A DNA stretch of 64,000 nucleotides from Halanaerobium kushneri (GTDB lineage: Bacteria > Bacillota > Halanaerobiia > Halanaerobiales > Halanaerobiaceae): assembly GCF_900156285.1 (NCBI RefSeq), contig NZ_FTNC01000002.1:124001-188000 (forward strand), given 5' to 3'. The notes beneath the pieces were generated by a model. The model was not told the origin of the DNA, searched no databases, and worked only from the letters and a program-made list of their open reading frames with translations. This document shows positions 17,634-26,340 of this stretch, in pieces (the stretch's first letter is position 1; every line of letters starts with the position of its first letter). The translations under genes were made by a program, and so were the position numbers.

Positions 17634-19106
17634 TTATTGTTTAATAAATATTGGATTAGTTAATACTAAAATTTCTTTACTATTTTCAGCTTTTATTTCC
17701 CAATAATAATATCCAACTTTAGATATATTATAATATATCATATTATCTTTTGATTTTTTTAAATTTTTTGTATAAACTATTTCTCCGTCATGGTATAAAT
17801 TAGCTTCTACTTTATTTGTTAATTTTTTTACTGAAAATCTAAGTTTAATTTCCGAGTTGAATTTTATAACATCTCCCATTTCTCCAATTATATTATCGTT
17901 TAAAGCAGCTTTAAAATCTACTTCAGGTCCTGAACTAATATAGGCCTTTCCTCTTGACAATGCATATGATATGTGTTCTTTAGTACATTCTTCTGCCTTT
18001 ACATAAGTAAATGGAATACGTTTATTATTTTTGTAAAATTGAGGATCATGAAGATCATTACTACTAATAATAGTAATTTTATATTTCTCATCTAACTTTC
18101 TATGCCAAAGTTTTCTAGCTAAAGTGTTTTGAATAATATTATATTCCCAATTTCTAAACCATACTTCCAATAGATCTATTTGTTTCCAATCAATTTCAGA
18201 ATATTCCCATTCACATCCCATGCAGACTGGATTACCGATAGAAAAAGGATGTGCTACTGAAAAAAGCCCTCCTTGATTATGTATTTGACGAATTTGTTTT
18301 TCTAAATTATCATTTTTATCGGTGGTTCTCCAATCAATATATGAATTTATATTTAACGCGACTGCATGGCCAAAATAACTAGATAATTCGATACTAGGTA
18401 TAATTGTAATATCATCTGTCATTTCATTTGTTATTTCATTCCAAGCACTAATAGTATTGTGATCAGAAAGTGCAAAATAATCAAGATTATAATCTTTGAC
18501 AAGTTCAACCATATTCTTAAGATCTGTCTTTCCATCACTATGATTTGTATGAAGATGCAACTCTCCTTTATACCATTTATATTCTATTTCTTTTTTATAA
18601 AACCAAATTTCAAGTTCATAAGATACTTTTTCTGAACAAATTCCATGAGTTTCTATTTCAACAGTCCAGTTTCCACCTGTAATTGGACCGCATAAAAAAC
18701 CAGTTGTTGTATCTTCCTGGCATTTAGAATCAATTGCAATTTTTTTTCCATAAAAATGTGGTGAATCCCACCGTCCCCTGAATTTTCCCAATGGACTGTA
18801 TAATGAAAAATTTAATTGATTTTTTAACGGAATTAATTCTTTAATTAATGTTTTTTTCTTTTCTTTAAAAATTTCACGCATTTCTGAATCAAGTTTTATA
18901 ACATTTTTTTTATAAAAATCATTTAATTTATTATTAATATCTTCAACTGCTTGTTTTTTATTTTTCATATATTCAGGAAAATAAGTGAATTTTAATTTTA
19001 ATTTTTGAGTACCTTCTGGTATATTTAAATTTATTGGAAAAAATTTCTGGTTGTCTTTTTTATGGAATTCACCAGAAAATTTTTGCTCTATTACTTTAAT
19101 TTTCAA
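17634..19106 (-). CDS. PHP-domain metallohydrolase (CehA/McbA-like)
   Basis: The PHP domain begins near residue 180 with ELHLHTNHSDGKTD and continues with LDYFALSDHNTISAWNE, FSVAHPFSIGNP and ISSNDLHDP. These supply the metal-binding His/Asp residues of a di- or trinuclear phosphoesterase-type centre. The first 175 residues are a separate beta-rich domain, as in CehA-like proteins. The protein has 490 residues and no signal peptide. In this operon it may remove a phosphate or other ester from the imported glycoside. The start is awkward: TTG at 19106 sits only 2 bases after AAGGAGG, while an in-frame ATT six bases later has perfect spacing. Confidence 0.8.
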   Translation of the reverse strand: MKIKVIEQKFSGEFHKKDNQKFFPINLNIPEGTQKLKLKFTYFPEYMKNKKQAVEDINNKLNDFYKKNVIKLDSEMREIFKEKKKTLIKELIPLKNQLNFSLYSPLGKFRGRWDSPHFYGKKIAIDSKCQEDTTTGFLCGPITGGNWTVEIETHGICSEKVSYELEIWFYKKEIEYKWYKGELHLHTNHSDGKTDLKNMVELVKDYNLDYFALSDHNTISAWNEITNEMTDDITIIPSIELSSYFGHAVALNINSYIDWRTTDKNDNLEKQIRQIHNQGGLFSVAHPFSIGNPVCMGCEWEYSEIDWKQIDLLEVWFRNWEYNIIQNTLARKLWHRKLDEKYKITIISSNDLHDPQFYKNNKRIPFTYVKAEECTKEHISYALSRGKAYISSGPEVDFKAALNDNIIGEMGDVIKFNSEIKLRFSVKKLTNKVEANLYHDGEIVYTKNLKKSKDNMIYYNISKVGYYYWEIKAENSKEILVLTNPIFIKQ

Positions 19107-19146
19107 AACCTCCTTCTATTGTGTTAATCTCTTAAATATTCACTTA

Positions 19147-20241
19147 TTAGTTTATTAGTGAACCTGATTCTTTTTCATAAATTCTTACCATATTGTAATC
19201 AAATTTAATTTGCACAAGTTGTTCTATTTCTAAATCAATATTTCTTTCAAGAGTTAGCCTAACTCTTGAATTTCCGACTTGTAATGTTACTAAAGTAGTT
19301 GCCCCAAGTGTTTCAATTGCATAAATTTCACTTTTAATATCACTTTCATTTTCTGAAATAAAAACATTCTCTGGTCGTATACCAAAAATATAATCTTTCA
19401 TTAAATCAATTGGTTTGTTTAATTTTATTTTATTTTTAGGAATAGAAACACTTGTTTCTGGAAAATGAATTTCAATATTATCTTTGTTATCCTCTAGTTT
19501 ACAATCAATTAGATTCATTGGAGGATCTCCAATGAAATCTGCAACAAAAGAATCAGAAGGATTTTCATATACTTCTCGTGGTGTTCCTATTTGTCTAATT
19601 TGACCGTCTTTTAAAACTGCAATTCTATCAGCCAAAGCCAAAGCTTCAGATTGATCATGTGTTACATAAATAGTTGTAATTCCTAATTCTGATTGAAAAT
19701 GTTTAAGAAATGTTCTTGATTCTAAACGTAATCGTGCATCTAAATTACTTAAAGGTTCATCGAATAAAAACACCTTCGGTTGATGTACTAAAGCTCTTGC
19801 TAAAGCAACACGTTGCTGCTGCCCCCCACTAAGTTGATTGGGTTTACGTTCAAGTAGATTACTTATTTTAAATTGTTTAGATGTTTCTTTAACCTTTTTC
19901 CTTATTTCATTTTTATTTATTTTTCTCACTTTTAAAGGATAACCAATATTCTCAGCAACTGTCATATGTGGATAAAGAGCATAATCTTGAAAAACCATTG
20001 CCACATCTCTTTCTTTGGGTTCTTTATAAGTAACATCTTCATCATCAAACATTATTCTTCCTTCAGTAGCTTCTTCTAAACCTGCAACTAATCTTAAAGT
20101 TGTTGTCTTTCCGCAACCTGAAGGGCCTAACAAAGCAAAAAATTCACCTGGTTTTATATTAAAATTTATATTATTAACCGCTATAACATTCCCAAATTTC
20201 TTTACCAATGAATCAAGATTAATTCCAATAACTTCTGTCAT
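19147..20241 (-). CDS. Sugar ABC transporter ATPase (MsmX/UgpC type)
   Basis: The 364-residue ATPase drives carbohydrate uptake. Walker A (GPSGCGKTT), signature LSGGQQQRVALARAL, Walker B VFLFDEPLSNLDARL and the switch YVTHDQSEA are all intact. A C-terminal TOBE-like regulatory domain (about 240-360) follows, as in MalK/MsmX. AAGGAGG precedes the ATG. It directly follows two permease genes. Because the second ABC operon (26341-29501) has no ATPase gene, this subunit may power both transporters, as MsmX does in Bacillus; that is inference. Confidence 0.95.
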   Translation of the reverse strand: MTEVIGINLDSLVKKFGNVIAVNNINFNIKPGEFFALLGPSGCGKTTTLRLVAGLEEATEGRIMFDDEDVTYKEPKERDVAMVFQDYALYPHMTVAENIGYPLKVRKINKNEIRKKVKETSKQFKISNLLERKPNQLSGGQQQRVALARALVHQPKVFLFDEPLSNLDARLRLESRTFLKHFQSELGITTIYVTHDQSEALALADRIAVLKDGQIRQIGTPREVYENPSDSFVADFIGDPPMNLIDCKLEDNKDNIEIHFPETSVSIPKNKIKLNKPIDLMKDYIFGIRPENVFISENESDIKSEIYAIETLGATTLVTLQVGNSRVRLTLERNIDLEIEQLVQIKFDYNMVRIYEKESGSLIN

Positions 20242-20256
20242 TTAAATCCTCCTTAT

Positions 20257-21084
20257 TTATCCTTTCAAGCCACCATAAAATCTAAAACCATACTTTTTAT
20301 TTGCAAATAAATATAATGCTATAACTGGAATGGTATATAGTAAAGAATAAGTTGATATTAGATCAATTTTTGGCATACCTACCTGATTAGTAAATGAATA
20401 TATTGCAACTGAGGCAGGCATTTTCCCTTCACTCCTTAAAAATAAAAACGGAATTAAAAAGTTAGACCAAACCTGAACAAAAGTATAGACTCCAATTACA
20501 ACCATTCCAGGTCTTGATAATGGAAAAATAATATCTTTAAAAATTTGAAACTTTGAAGCCCCCGAAATAATAGCAGATTCTTCATATGATGTTGAAATAG
20601 AATCAACAAAATCTTTTAGTAAAAAAACAGCTGTTGGTAAAAATCCCCCACTAAAAACCAATATTACCCCTAAATGAGTATCAATTAATCCTACTCTCAA
20701 TAATAAAAAGAAAAGTGGTACCATTGCCGCTATTCCAGTAACAATAGAAGAAAACAAAACTAATATATACATAATTATATTCTTACCTGGAAGTTCAACT
20801 CTAGAAAAAGCATAAGCTGCTAATGAAGCCAAAAACAAAACTAAAAACGTTGCTCCAAAACTTTGAATTAAACTGTTTTTAAAAGCAGCAATAGCATAAT
20901 CATTTTCTATTACCTTAGAAAAATTTTCTAAAGTAGGGTTTAAAGGAAACTGAAGTGCTAAAGTAGGGTTTTCATTAAATGGTGTAAAAATAAGCCAAAG
21001 AATCGGTAAAACAAAAAACGCTGATAAAACAACCACTAACAAATTATATAATAATCTTAAAATTACTTTTTTTACTTCTCTCAT
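20257..21084 (-). CDS. Sugar ABC transporter permease, MalG-like
   Basis: The 275-residue protein has about six membrane segments. The cytoplasmic EAA loop that docks on the ATPase reads EESAIISGASKFQIFKDIIFPLSRPG. It ends in YGFRFYGGLKG, a typical MalG-type tail. The start overlaps the end of the preceding permease gene by 4 bases. It forms the inner-membrane pore with the 21081-21944 product. Confidence 0.94.
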   Translation of the reverse strand: MREVKKVILRLLYNLLVVVLSAFFVLPILWLIFTPFNENPTLALQFPLNPTLENFSKVIENDYAIAAFKNSLIQSFGATFLVLFLASLAAYAFSRVELPGKNIIMYILVLFSSIVTGIAAMVPLFFLLLRVGLIDTHLGVILVFSGGFLPTAVFLLKDFVDSISTSYEESAIISGASKFQIFKDIIFPLSRPGMVVIGVYTFVQVWSNFLIPFLFLRSEGKMPASVAIYSFTNQVGMPKIDLISTYSLLYTIPVIALYLFANKKYGFRFYGGLKG

Positions 21085-21944
21085 CCATTACCACCCTTCA
21101 TTGAACGAAAATAGAATAATGCAAATATTAAATTGATTAGTAACATAACAACTGAAACTGCAGAACCATAACCAAACCTCATATATTTAAATGCTTCATT
21201 ATAAGTGTAAATAGGCAAAATCTCTGTTGCATTTGCAGGTCCACCTTTAGTCAAAAGAAAAGGTGTAAATAAATTAAAAGTCCAAAGTGTAATTAAAATT
21301 AAATCAGTACCAATATAATTTTTTAATGATGGCAATAAAATATCTTTAAATTTATCCCAAAAAGATGCACCAATTACATCAGCAGTTTCTAAATAAGAAG
21401 GAGGAACTGTTTGAAGAGCCGAAGTAAATAACATCATTGAAAAAGCAGCTCCTCTCCAACTGTTCCAAATTATTATGACGGGCATTGGATATTGAGTGAG
21501 CCAGTCTTTAGAGTTCATACCAACCAAACCAACAATTCTATTTAATAGACCATAATCTACATCAAGAAACGCTCCCCATAAATACGCAACTACTACAGAA
21601 GGAATTATCCAACTAGCTACAGCAAATCCATTTAATAATTTTTTCATTATTCCTTGAGTATTTCGTAAAATAATTGCCAATAATAATCCCAATGCAACTT
21701 GTCCAATTACTGCTGAACCAAGAACAAATTGAAAAGTTAAATTTAAAGAATGCCAAAATCTACTATCTGTAAACATACGAAAAAAATTGTCAAGACCTAC
21801 AAATTCAAGACTATCTTGTAATAAAGAATAATTGGTTAATGATAAAAATAAACTCCAGATAGCAGGAAATATTAAAAACACAAAAATCAATGCTAATCCA
21901 GGTAATACAAAAAATATAGCCTTTCGTTTTGATAATATTTTCAT
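21081..21944 (-). CDS. Sugar ABC transporter permease, MalF-like
   Basis: The 287-residue protein has about six membrane segments. Its EAA loop reads LETADVIGASFWDKFKDILLPSLK. GAGGAGG lies before the ATG. It is separated from the solute-binding-protein gene by a long perfect palindrome (21966-22003), which may set a lower expression level for the membrane genes. Confidence 0.94.
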   Translation of the reverse strand: MKILSKRKAIFFVLPGLALIFVFLIFPAIWSLFLSLTNYSLLQDSLEFVGLDNFFRMFTDSRFWHSLNLTFQFVLGSAVIGQVALGLLLAIILRNTQGIMKKLLNGFAVASWIIPSVVVAYLWGAFLDVDYGLLNRIVGLVGMNSKDWLTQYPMPVIIIWNSWRGAAFSMMLFTSALQTVPPSYLETADVIGASFWDKFKDILLPSLKNYIGTDLILITLWTFNLFTPFLLTKGGPANATEILPIYTYNEAFKYMRFGYGSAVSVVMLLINLIFALFYFRSMKGGNG

Positions 21945-21965
21945 TAAAATCCTCCTCTATTTTAT

Positions 21966-22003
21966 TCTCCTTTCCCTAAATTTTAAAATTTAGGGAAAGG
22001 AGA
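21966..22003. promoter_or_regulatory. Perfect 38-base intercistronic palindrome
   Basis: The arms are TCTCCTTTCCCTAAATTTT and its exact complement, with no loop left over. It lies between the solute-binding-protein gene and the permeases. No U-tract follows, so it is more likely an mRNA-protecting or attenuating hairpin than a full terminator. The second ABC operon has a hairpin at the same place (28108-28135). Confidence 0.75.
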
Positions 22004-22033
22004 AAGCTATATATAATCATTACCTAACAGTAA

Positions 22034-23410
22034 TTATTTTTCCATCACTTTATCTTCTCCAACAATTCTAGTCACTTCTTGAGCATATTTATCTAATGCT
22101 TCTTCTGGAGTCAAATTACCAGTAACCACTTCACCTGTCATAATTTGAACTTGTCTTGATACCTGTTCATATTCAGAAAAACCAGGGCGAGCAGTAGTGT
22201 TTTCTGATAAAGCTGGAGCAATATTAGCCATATAAGGGTCACTCTGAATCATATCACTTTCAGCAACATCATTTCTTGCAGGTATTCCAGGATTGATTTC
22301 TAAAATTTCTAGCTTCATTTCTTTAGAATTTAAGAACTTTAATAGCTCCCAAGTTAACTCTCTATTATCAGTAGATGGTGATGGAACCCAACCTGTACCT
22401 CCAGAAATTGATACATAATCTTGTTCATTAATTCCGGCTTTAGGTTCTTGAGCAGGCATAGCAGCCCAACCAATTTTAGAATCTCTATGTTTTATACCCC
22501 AAGCAGCATCAGGTTTTATAACTGATGTCCAAAACCAGATTCCCTCAACCAGCATTGCAATTTCATTATTTTTATATTGTTCAAATGTCTTGTCTCTTGC
22601 ATTTAATGATACCTGAAGATTCCCATCACCTAATTTTTCATCAACATAAATTGTTTCATATAATTCTAATGTATCCAATAAAGCATTACTTTTTACTACC
22701 CATTTACCAGCAGATTGATCATAGAGTCTACCTCCAGCTCCTAATAATGCCATATAAAAGCCCTGCATTGTGGTGGCTTCTCCCATTTGCTCACCAGCAT
22801 TAAGTTGTAATGGAGTAACATCTGGCATCTCTTCTTTTATTTTTCTAGCAGTATTAAGTAGATCTTCCCAGCTTTCTGGCTGCCAAGCCCACCATTTTTT
22901 GACATTTGCTTTTCTAAAAATTTCTTTATTATAATATATCATACGTAAATCAGTATTTTTCATAAATCCATACATTTTATCATTAAAAGCCATCATATTT
23001 TTTACGCCTTCATTAAAATTATTCCAACCCTCCCAATTAGAATAATCACTAGAATAATATTCAAGTGGTTCAAGTAATCCAGCTTCTACAAATGATGCTA
23101 ACCAAAACTGATCAAATGAAATAACATCTGGACCACGGCCAGCTCTCATATCAAGAGTAATTCTTGTTTTATAATCAGCATCAGGTACAGCTGTCTCAAT
23201 AACTTCCAAAGTTACATCTTTTCCTTGATCTTTCATATAATCTTCAAAAGCTGGTTTTAATGTATATTTATAAAATTCAATTATAGGACCATTCTTACCA
23301 CCTTCTGTACCATTTGCAATTATTTCTAATGTGGTAGCTGAAGATACAAATGAAAAAGTTAGTAAAAAAACCACTGTTAGTACAATAATCATTTTCTTAT
23401 TTCTTTTCAT
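22034..23410 (-). CDS. ABC transporter sugar-binding protein
   Basis: The protein has 458 residues. A signal peptide (MKRNKKMIIVLTVVFLLTF..., cut near SSA-TTLE) precedes a family-1 solute-binding fold. Conserved features include GPDVISFDQFWLASFVEAG and AGINEQDYVSISGGTGWVPSPS. No lipobox cysteine follows the signal, so the protein should be free in a periplasm, which fits a diderm cell. It is the first gene of the operon that ends with the GH38 at 7727, with AGGAGG before the ATG. It probably binds a mannose-containing oligosaccharide or glycoside. Confidence 0.94.
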   Translation of the reverse strand: MKRNKKMIIVLTVVFLLTFSFVSSATTLEIIANGTEGGKNGPIIEFYKYTLKPAFEDYMKDQGKDVTLEVIETAVPDADYKTRITLDMRAGRGPDVISFDQFWLASFVEAGLLEPLEYYSSDYSNWEGWNNFNEGVKNMMAFNDKMYGFMKNTDLRMIYYNKEIFRKANVKKWWAWQPESWEDLLNTARKIKEEMPDVTPLQLNAGEQMGEATTMQGFYMALLGAGGRLYDQSAGKWVVKSNALLDTLELYETIYVDEKLGDGNLQVSLNARDKTFEQYKNNEIAMLVEGIWFWTSVIKPDAAWGIKHRDSKIGWAAMPAQEPKAGINEQDYVSISGGTGWVPSPSTDNRELTWELLKFLNSKEMKLEILEINPGIPARNDVAESDMIQSDPYMANIAPALSENTTARPGFSEYEQVSRQVQIMTGEVVTGNLTPEEALDKYAQEVTRIVGEDKVMEK

Positions 23411-23800
23411 TTTAAACCTCCTAATATTTTGAGTTACAAAATAAATTCCAATATTCTGATTTTTTTAATTCGAACTAATAAAACACCTATATAACTCAAA
23501 AGACTATTATTTCCTCACCTCCTCTATTGGTTATTTTCTTAAATACTAACTTATTCACAGTTTTTCATTTCCTTTTTCAAAGTGTCATTACTCAACTTTA
23601 AATAAGCTTTTTAAATTAACGAATTTATTAACAACATTACTCTTAATACGTAGACTGCTTTCTATAAGAATAAGTATCTTTTAATATCGCTCATCTACTA
23701 CTATTCACCCTTATATTTAATTTTTTTGACCATTATGCTTGTTTGATATGTACCAATTTAACATTTTGATTAATATTGGTACGTATCTATATTATATATT
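23411..23800 (-). promoter_or_regulatory. Promoter, operators and long leader of the glycoside ABC operon
   Basis: A TATAAT (23791-23796) is followed in the transcript direction by two operator-like words, ATACGTACCAATATT (on the plus strand, 23772-23786 inverted) and ATATGTACCAATT (23746-23758). The second is identical to a site in front of the GntR-LacI gene. Transcription starting there would give a leader of about 370 bases. The leader holds an orphan Shine-Dalgarno sequence AGAGGAGGTGAGG (23513-23525), about 100 bases before the ATG and with no frame of its own. A 10-bp stem TTTTGAGTTA/TAACTCAAAA lies just before the true ribosome site. No known riboswitch was recognised. Confidence 0.55.
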
Positions 23801-23887
23801 CATGACAAATTGAAAAAGTCCTTCTTTTTTTGAAAAAAAAGAAAATTAAATTAATTTTTTAAAAAAACAGTTTCTTCACTAAAAAAT

Positions 23888-23929
23888 TAAGCGGCCTAAG
23901 CCCTTTTGAATCTAAGACTTAGCCGCTTA
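23888..23929 (-). terminator. Terminator of the GH4/ABC operon
   Basis: The stem TAAGCGGCCTAAG/CTTAGCCGCTTA has T-runs on both sides, so it may work in both directions. It lies about 55 bases beyond the GH4 stop. The AAGCGGC core recurs in the hairpins at 28108 and 55867. Confidence 0.85.
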
Positions 23930-23984
23930 GAATTTTTTTGAATATCTAAATAACAAAGTAATATTCACTTAATAAATATTTTAT

Positions 23985-25355
23985 TTATTTTAATTCTGGA
24001 AAATAGCGATGATTTTCAATATAATCGTCAAGAATAGATCTGGCAGCTTTTAAATCAGGAATTAATGGATGAATGATTAGTGCTTGAAGTGCTGAAGCAT
24101 AAGACTTATCTTTAACTGCTTTAATTGTAAGTCTTTCGTAACTTTTTACTGCCTGCAGCATTCCTCTAGCATGTTCTGGTATATCTGCAATATTTAAAGG
24201 ATGTAGTCCATTTTTATCTACATAAACAGGTATTTCTACAACATCCTGATCATCAAGACAGTTAATTGCTCCATTATTAACCACATTAAGTAGCATTAAT
24301 TCTGCCTGATCAGAATTTAATAACTGCATTACTTGTAAAGCAATATTACCATAACCTGTTTGCATTTTATCAGAACTACCGGTAGAATTAATCCCTCCCC
24401 ATAATTTTTCCGCAATATTATCAGTTTGTAACCCCATAGTTTCTACCTGCAAGTAGCTGTCATTTCGGGCACTATTGTAATTTTTATAAATCTGAAGAGG
24501 TGACTTATTACTATCATCATTATTAATTTTTCTTAACTCATTAAATAATTTAGTATTTAAGGCTTTAATAATTTCTCCTCTACTCATTTTGCTATCTTTA
24601 AGATTTTTTACAGCTTCAGTATTATTATAATAAAATAATAAATACTCATTTGGAATCATTTTTATCTGTCTCAAAAAGTCGGGATCAACTCTTGTTTCAG
24701 CAAGAGCCTGATTATTATTTAATACATTTTCTGTAATATCAATACCATTATGTACCACTCTTTTTATCCAGCCAAAGTGATTAAGTCCAAAATATTCATA
24801 AAAAAGCTCATCTTCATTTAAATCCATTGCGTCTGCAATTTCTTCTTTTAAAACAGTAGGGCCATCACAGAGTCCAATAACTTTTTCATGACCAGATTCA
24901 GTTAGAGCTTGAGTAATTAAACCTGATGGATTAGTTAAGTTAAGTATCCAAGCATCTGGAGAAACTTTCATAATTAAATCTAAATATTCCAGCATAACAG
25001 GAATAGTACGCATTGCCATTGCAAAACCACCGGGACCAGTAGTTTCTTGACCAACAACTCCGTAATTAAGTGGAATATTTTCGTCAATTATTCTATCATC
25101 TATCTGACCAACTCTAATCGTAAAAAGTATAAAATCAGCCTCAATAAATGCCTCTTCTGCATCAAGAGTATAATTTAGTTTAATATCTTTTCCAGAAATC
25201 AATTCATTATTTATCATTTTAATATTATCTAGTCTTTCTTGATCTATATCTAACATAGTAATTTCTTCAAGAGAGAGTTCTTTTTTGTTACTATAAAGTG
25301 TTTTAATAATTTGGGGAGTTCTAACCCCACCACCACCAACAATTACTACTTTCAT
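23985..25355 (-). CDS. GH4-family NAD-dependent (phospho)glycosidase
   Basis: GH4 enzymes cleave glycosides by an NAD+/Mn2+ redox-elimination route. The Rossmann motif VVIVGGGGVRTPQ opens the protein (456 aa). The Mn ligands are C163 in GLCDGP and H193 in GLNHFGW, and QETTGPGGFAMAMRT is conserved. The CDGP variant is closer to the CDMP of 6-phospho-alpha-glucosidases than to the CNxP of 6-phospho-beta-glucosidases. The operon has an ABC importer and a PfkB kinase in place of a PTS, so the substrate may be unphosphorylated or phosphorylated after uptake. Specificity is open. Confidence 0.88.
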   Translation of the reverse strand: MKVVIVGGGGVRTPQIIKTLYSNKKELSLEEITMLDIDQERLDNIKMINNELISGKDIKLNYTLDAEEAFIEADFILFTIRVGQIDDRIIDENIPLNYGVVGQETTGPGGFAMAMRTIPVMLEYLDLIMKVSPDAWILNLTNPSGLITQALTESGHEKVIGLCDGPTVLKEEIADAMDLNEDELFYEYFGLNHFGWIKRVVHNGIDITENVLNNNQALAETRVDPDFLRQIKMIPNEYLLFYYNNTEAVKNLKDSKMSRGEIIKALNTKLFNELRKINNDDSNKSPLQIYKNYNSARNDSYLQVETMGLQTDNIAEKLWGGINSTGSSDKMQTGYGNIALQVMQLLNSDQAELMLLNVVNNGAINCLDDQDVVEIPVYVDKNGLHPLNIADIPEHARGMLQAVKSYERLTIKAVKDKSYASALQALIIHPLIPDLKAARSILDDYIENHRYFPELK

Positions 25356-25378
25356 AATTTAAGCACCTACCTTTTTTA

Positions 25379-26305
25379 TTAATTTAAATATTTTTTTGCT
25401 TCATTCATATTCTGAGGGAAAGCATCAATACCACCCAGTTCACGTGTAGATAAAGATGCACATACATTTGCAATTTTTAAGGATTCTAATAAAGAAAAGT
25501 CACAATTGATTGAAGCAGTATAAGCAGCAATAAAAGAATCCCCAGCTCCTGTGGGATCTTTAAACTCAACTTTTAGTGCACTGCTCCTAACAAAACCTTG
25601 TTTATTGTCATAAGTTATTGCTCCCTTTTCTCCCAGTGTAACAACTGCTGTAGAAATTGTGTTCAAATATCTGCATGCTTTTTCCATATTAGAAAACCCT
25701 GTAATTTTTTTTGCTTCCAGTTCATTACAAAAAAAGATATCTGTGTAGTGCATAATTTCCTCAAATTCATCTTTATGTTCTCCATAATATTCGGCAGCAT
25801 TCCAACCAGTTACAAGAGAAATATTTAAGTCCATTTTACTTATTTTTTTGATTAAGCCCATAAAATCATTACCTGCAGCCAAAGAAATATGCAATCTAGT
25901 GAAATTATTAGGATTGTTATTTTCAGCTATTTCTTGCAGTATTTGTTCTGTTTTATCTTCTATTCCCCGATAGCTAATAAAAGACCTGTCGCCATCATAA
26001 ACTATAGCAGTAGAATTATTAGTAACTGCAGGTTCAATCTTTTTTAAATATTTAATCCCTACTTCTTCCTGTTTTAGTTTATTAATTAAATATTCACCCT
26101 GAACATCACTACCTACTGCTCCAGCAAGTTCTACATCTAATCCCAATCTACTCATTCCTACAGCAGTAATTGCCATTCCTCCTGCTGATGTTTTATAATC
26201 AGAACAAAATATCTCCTGACCTTTACTGGGGAGATTTTCTAAACCTTTATAAATAGTATCAAAAAATATTTCTCCAACTAATAATATTTTTTCTGTCAAA
26301 ATCAT
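25379..26305 (-). CDS. PfkB-family carbohydrate kinase
   Basis: The ribokinase-fold kinase has 308 residues. The first signature reads TSAGGMAITAVGMSRLGLD, and the anion-hole/catalytic motif DPTGAGDSFIAAYTA is intact, with its aspartate the general base. AVVTLGEKGA forms part of the ATP site. It lies between the GH4 gene and a permease, so it probably phosphorylates the monosaccharide or disaccharide of that pathway. The start could be ATG at 26305 or the TTG at 26299; GAAAGGAAG abuts the first and is ideally spaced for the second. Confidence 0.9.
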   Translation of the reverse strand: MILTEKILLVGEIFFDTIYKGLENLPSKGQEIFCSDYKTSAGGMAITAVGMSRLGLDVELAGAVGSDVQGEYLINKLKQEEVGIKYLKKIEPAVTNNSTAIVYDGDRSFISYRGIEDKTEQILQEIAENNNPNNFTRLHISLAAGNDFMGLIKKISKMDLNISLVTGWNAAEYYGEHKDEFEEIMHYTDIFFCNELEAKKITGFSNMEKACRYLNTISTAVVTLGEKGAITYDNKQGFVRSSALKVEFKDPTGAGDSFIAAYTASINCDFSLLESLKIANVCASLSTRELGGIDAFPQNMNEAKKYLN

Positions 26306-26340
26306 CTTCCTTTCTTAATAATTGTAATTTATATTAAAAG

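Noticed and set aside
21966-22003. Rho-independent terminator between binding-protein and permease genes
   Set aside because: The palindrome is perfect but has no U-tract, and the downstream permeases need read-through.
23411-23800. Riboswitch in the long leader of the first ABC operon
   Set aside because: Only a simple 10-bp stem and an orphan ribosome site are visible; no conserved aptamer motif was recognised.
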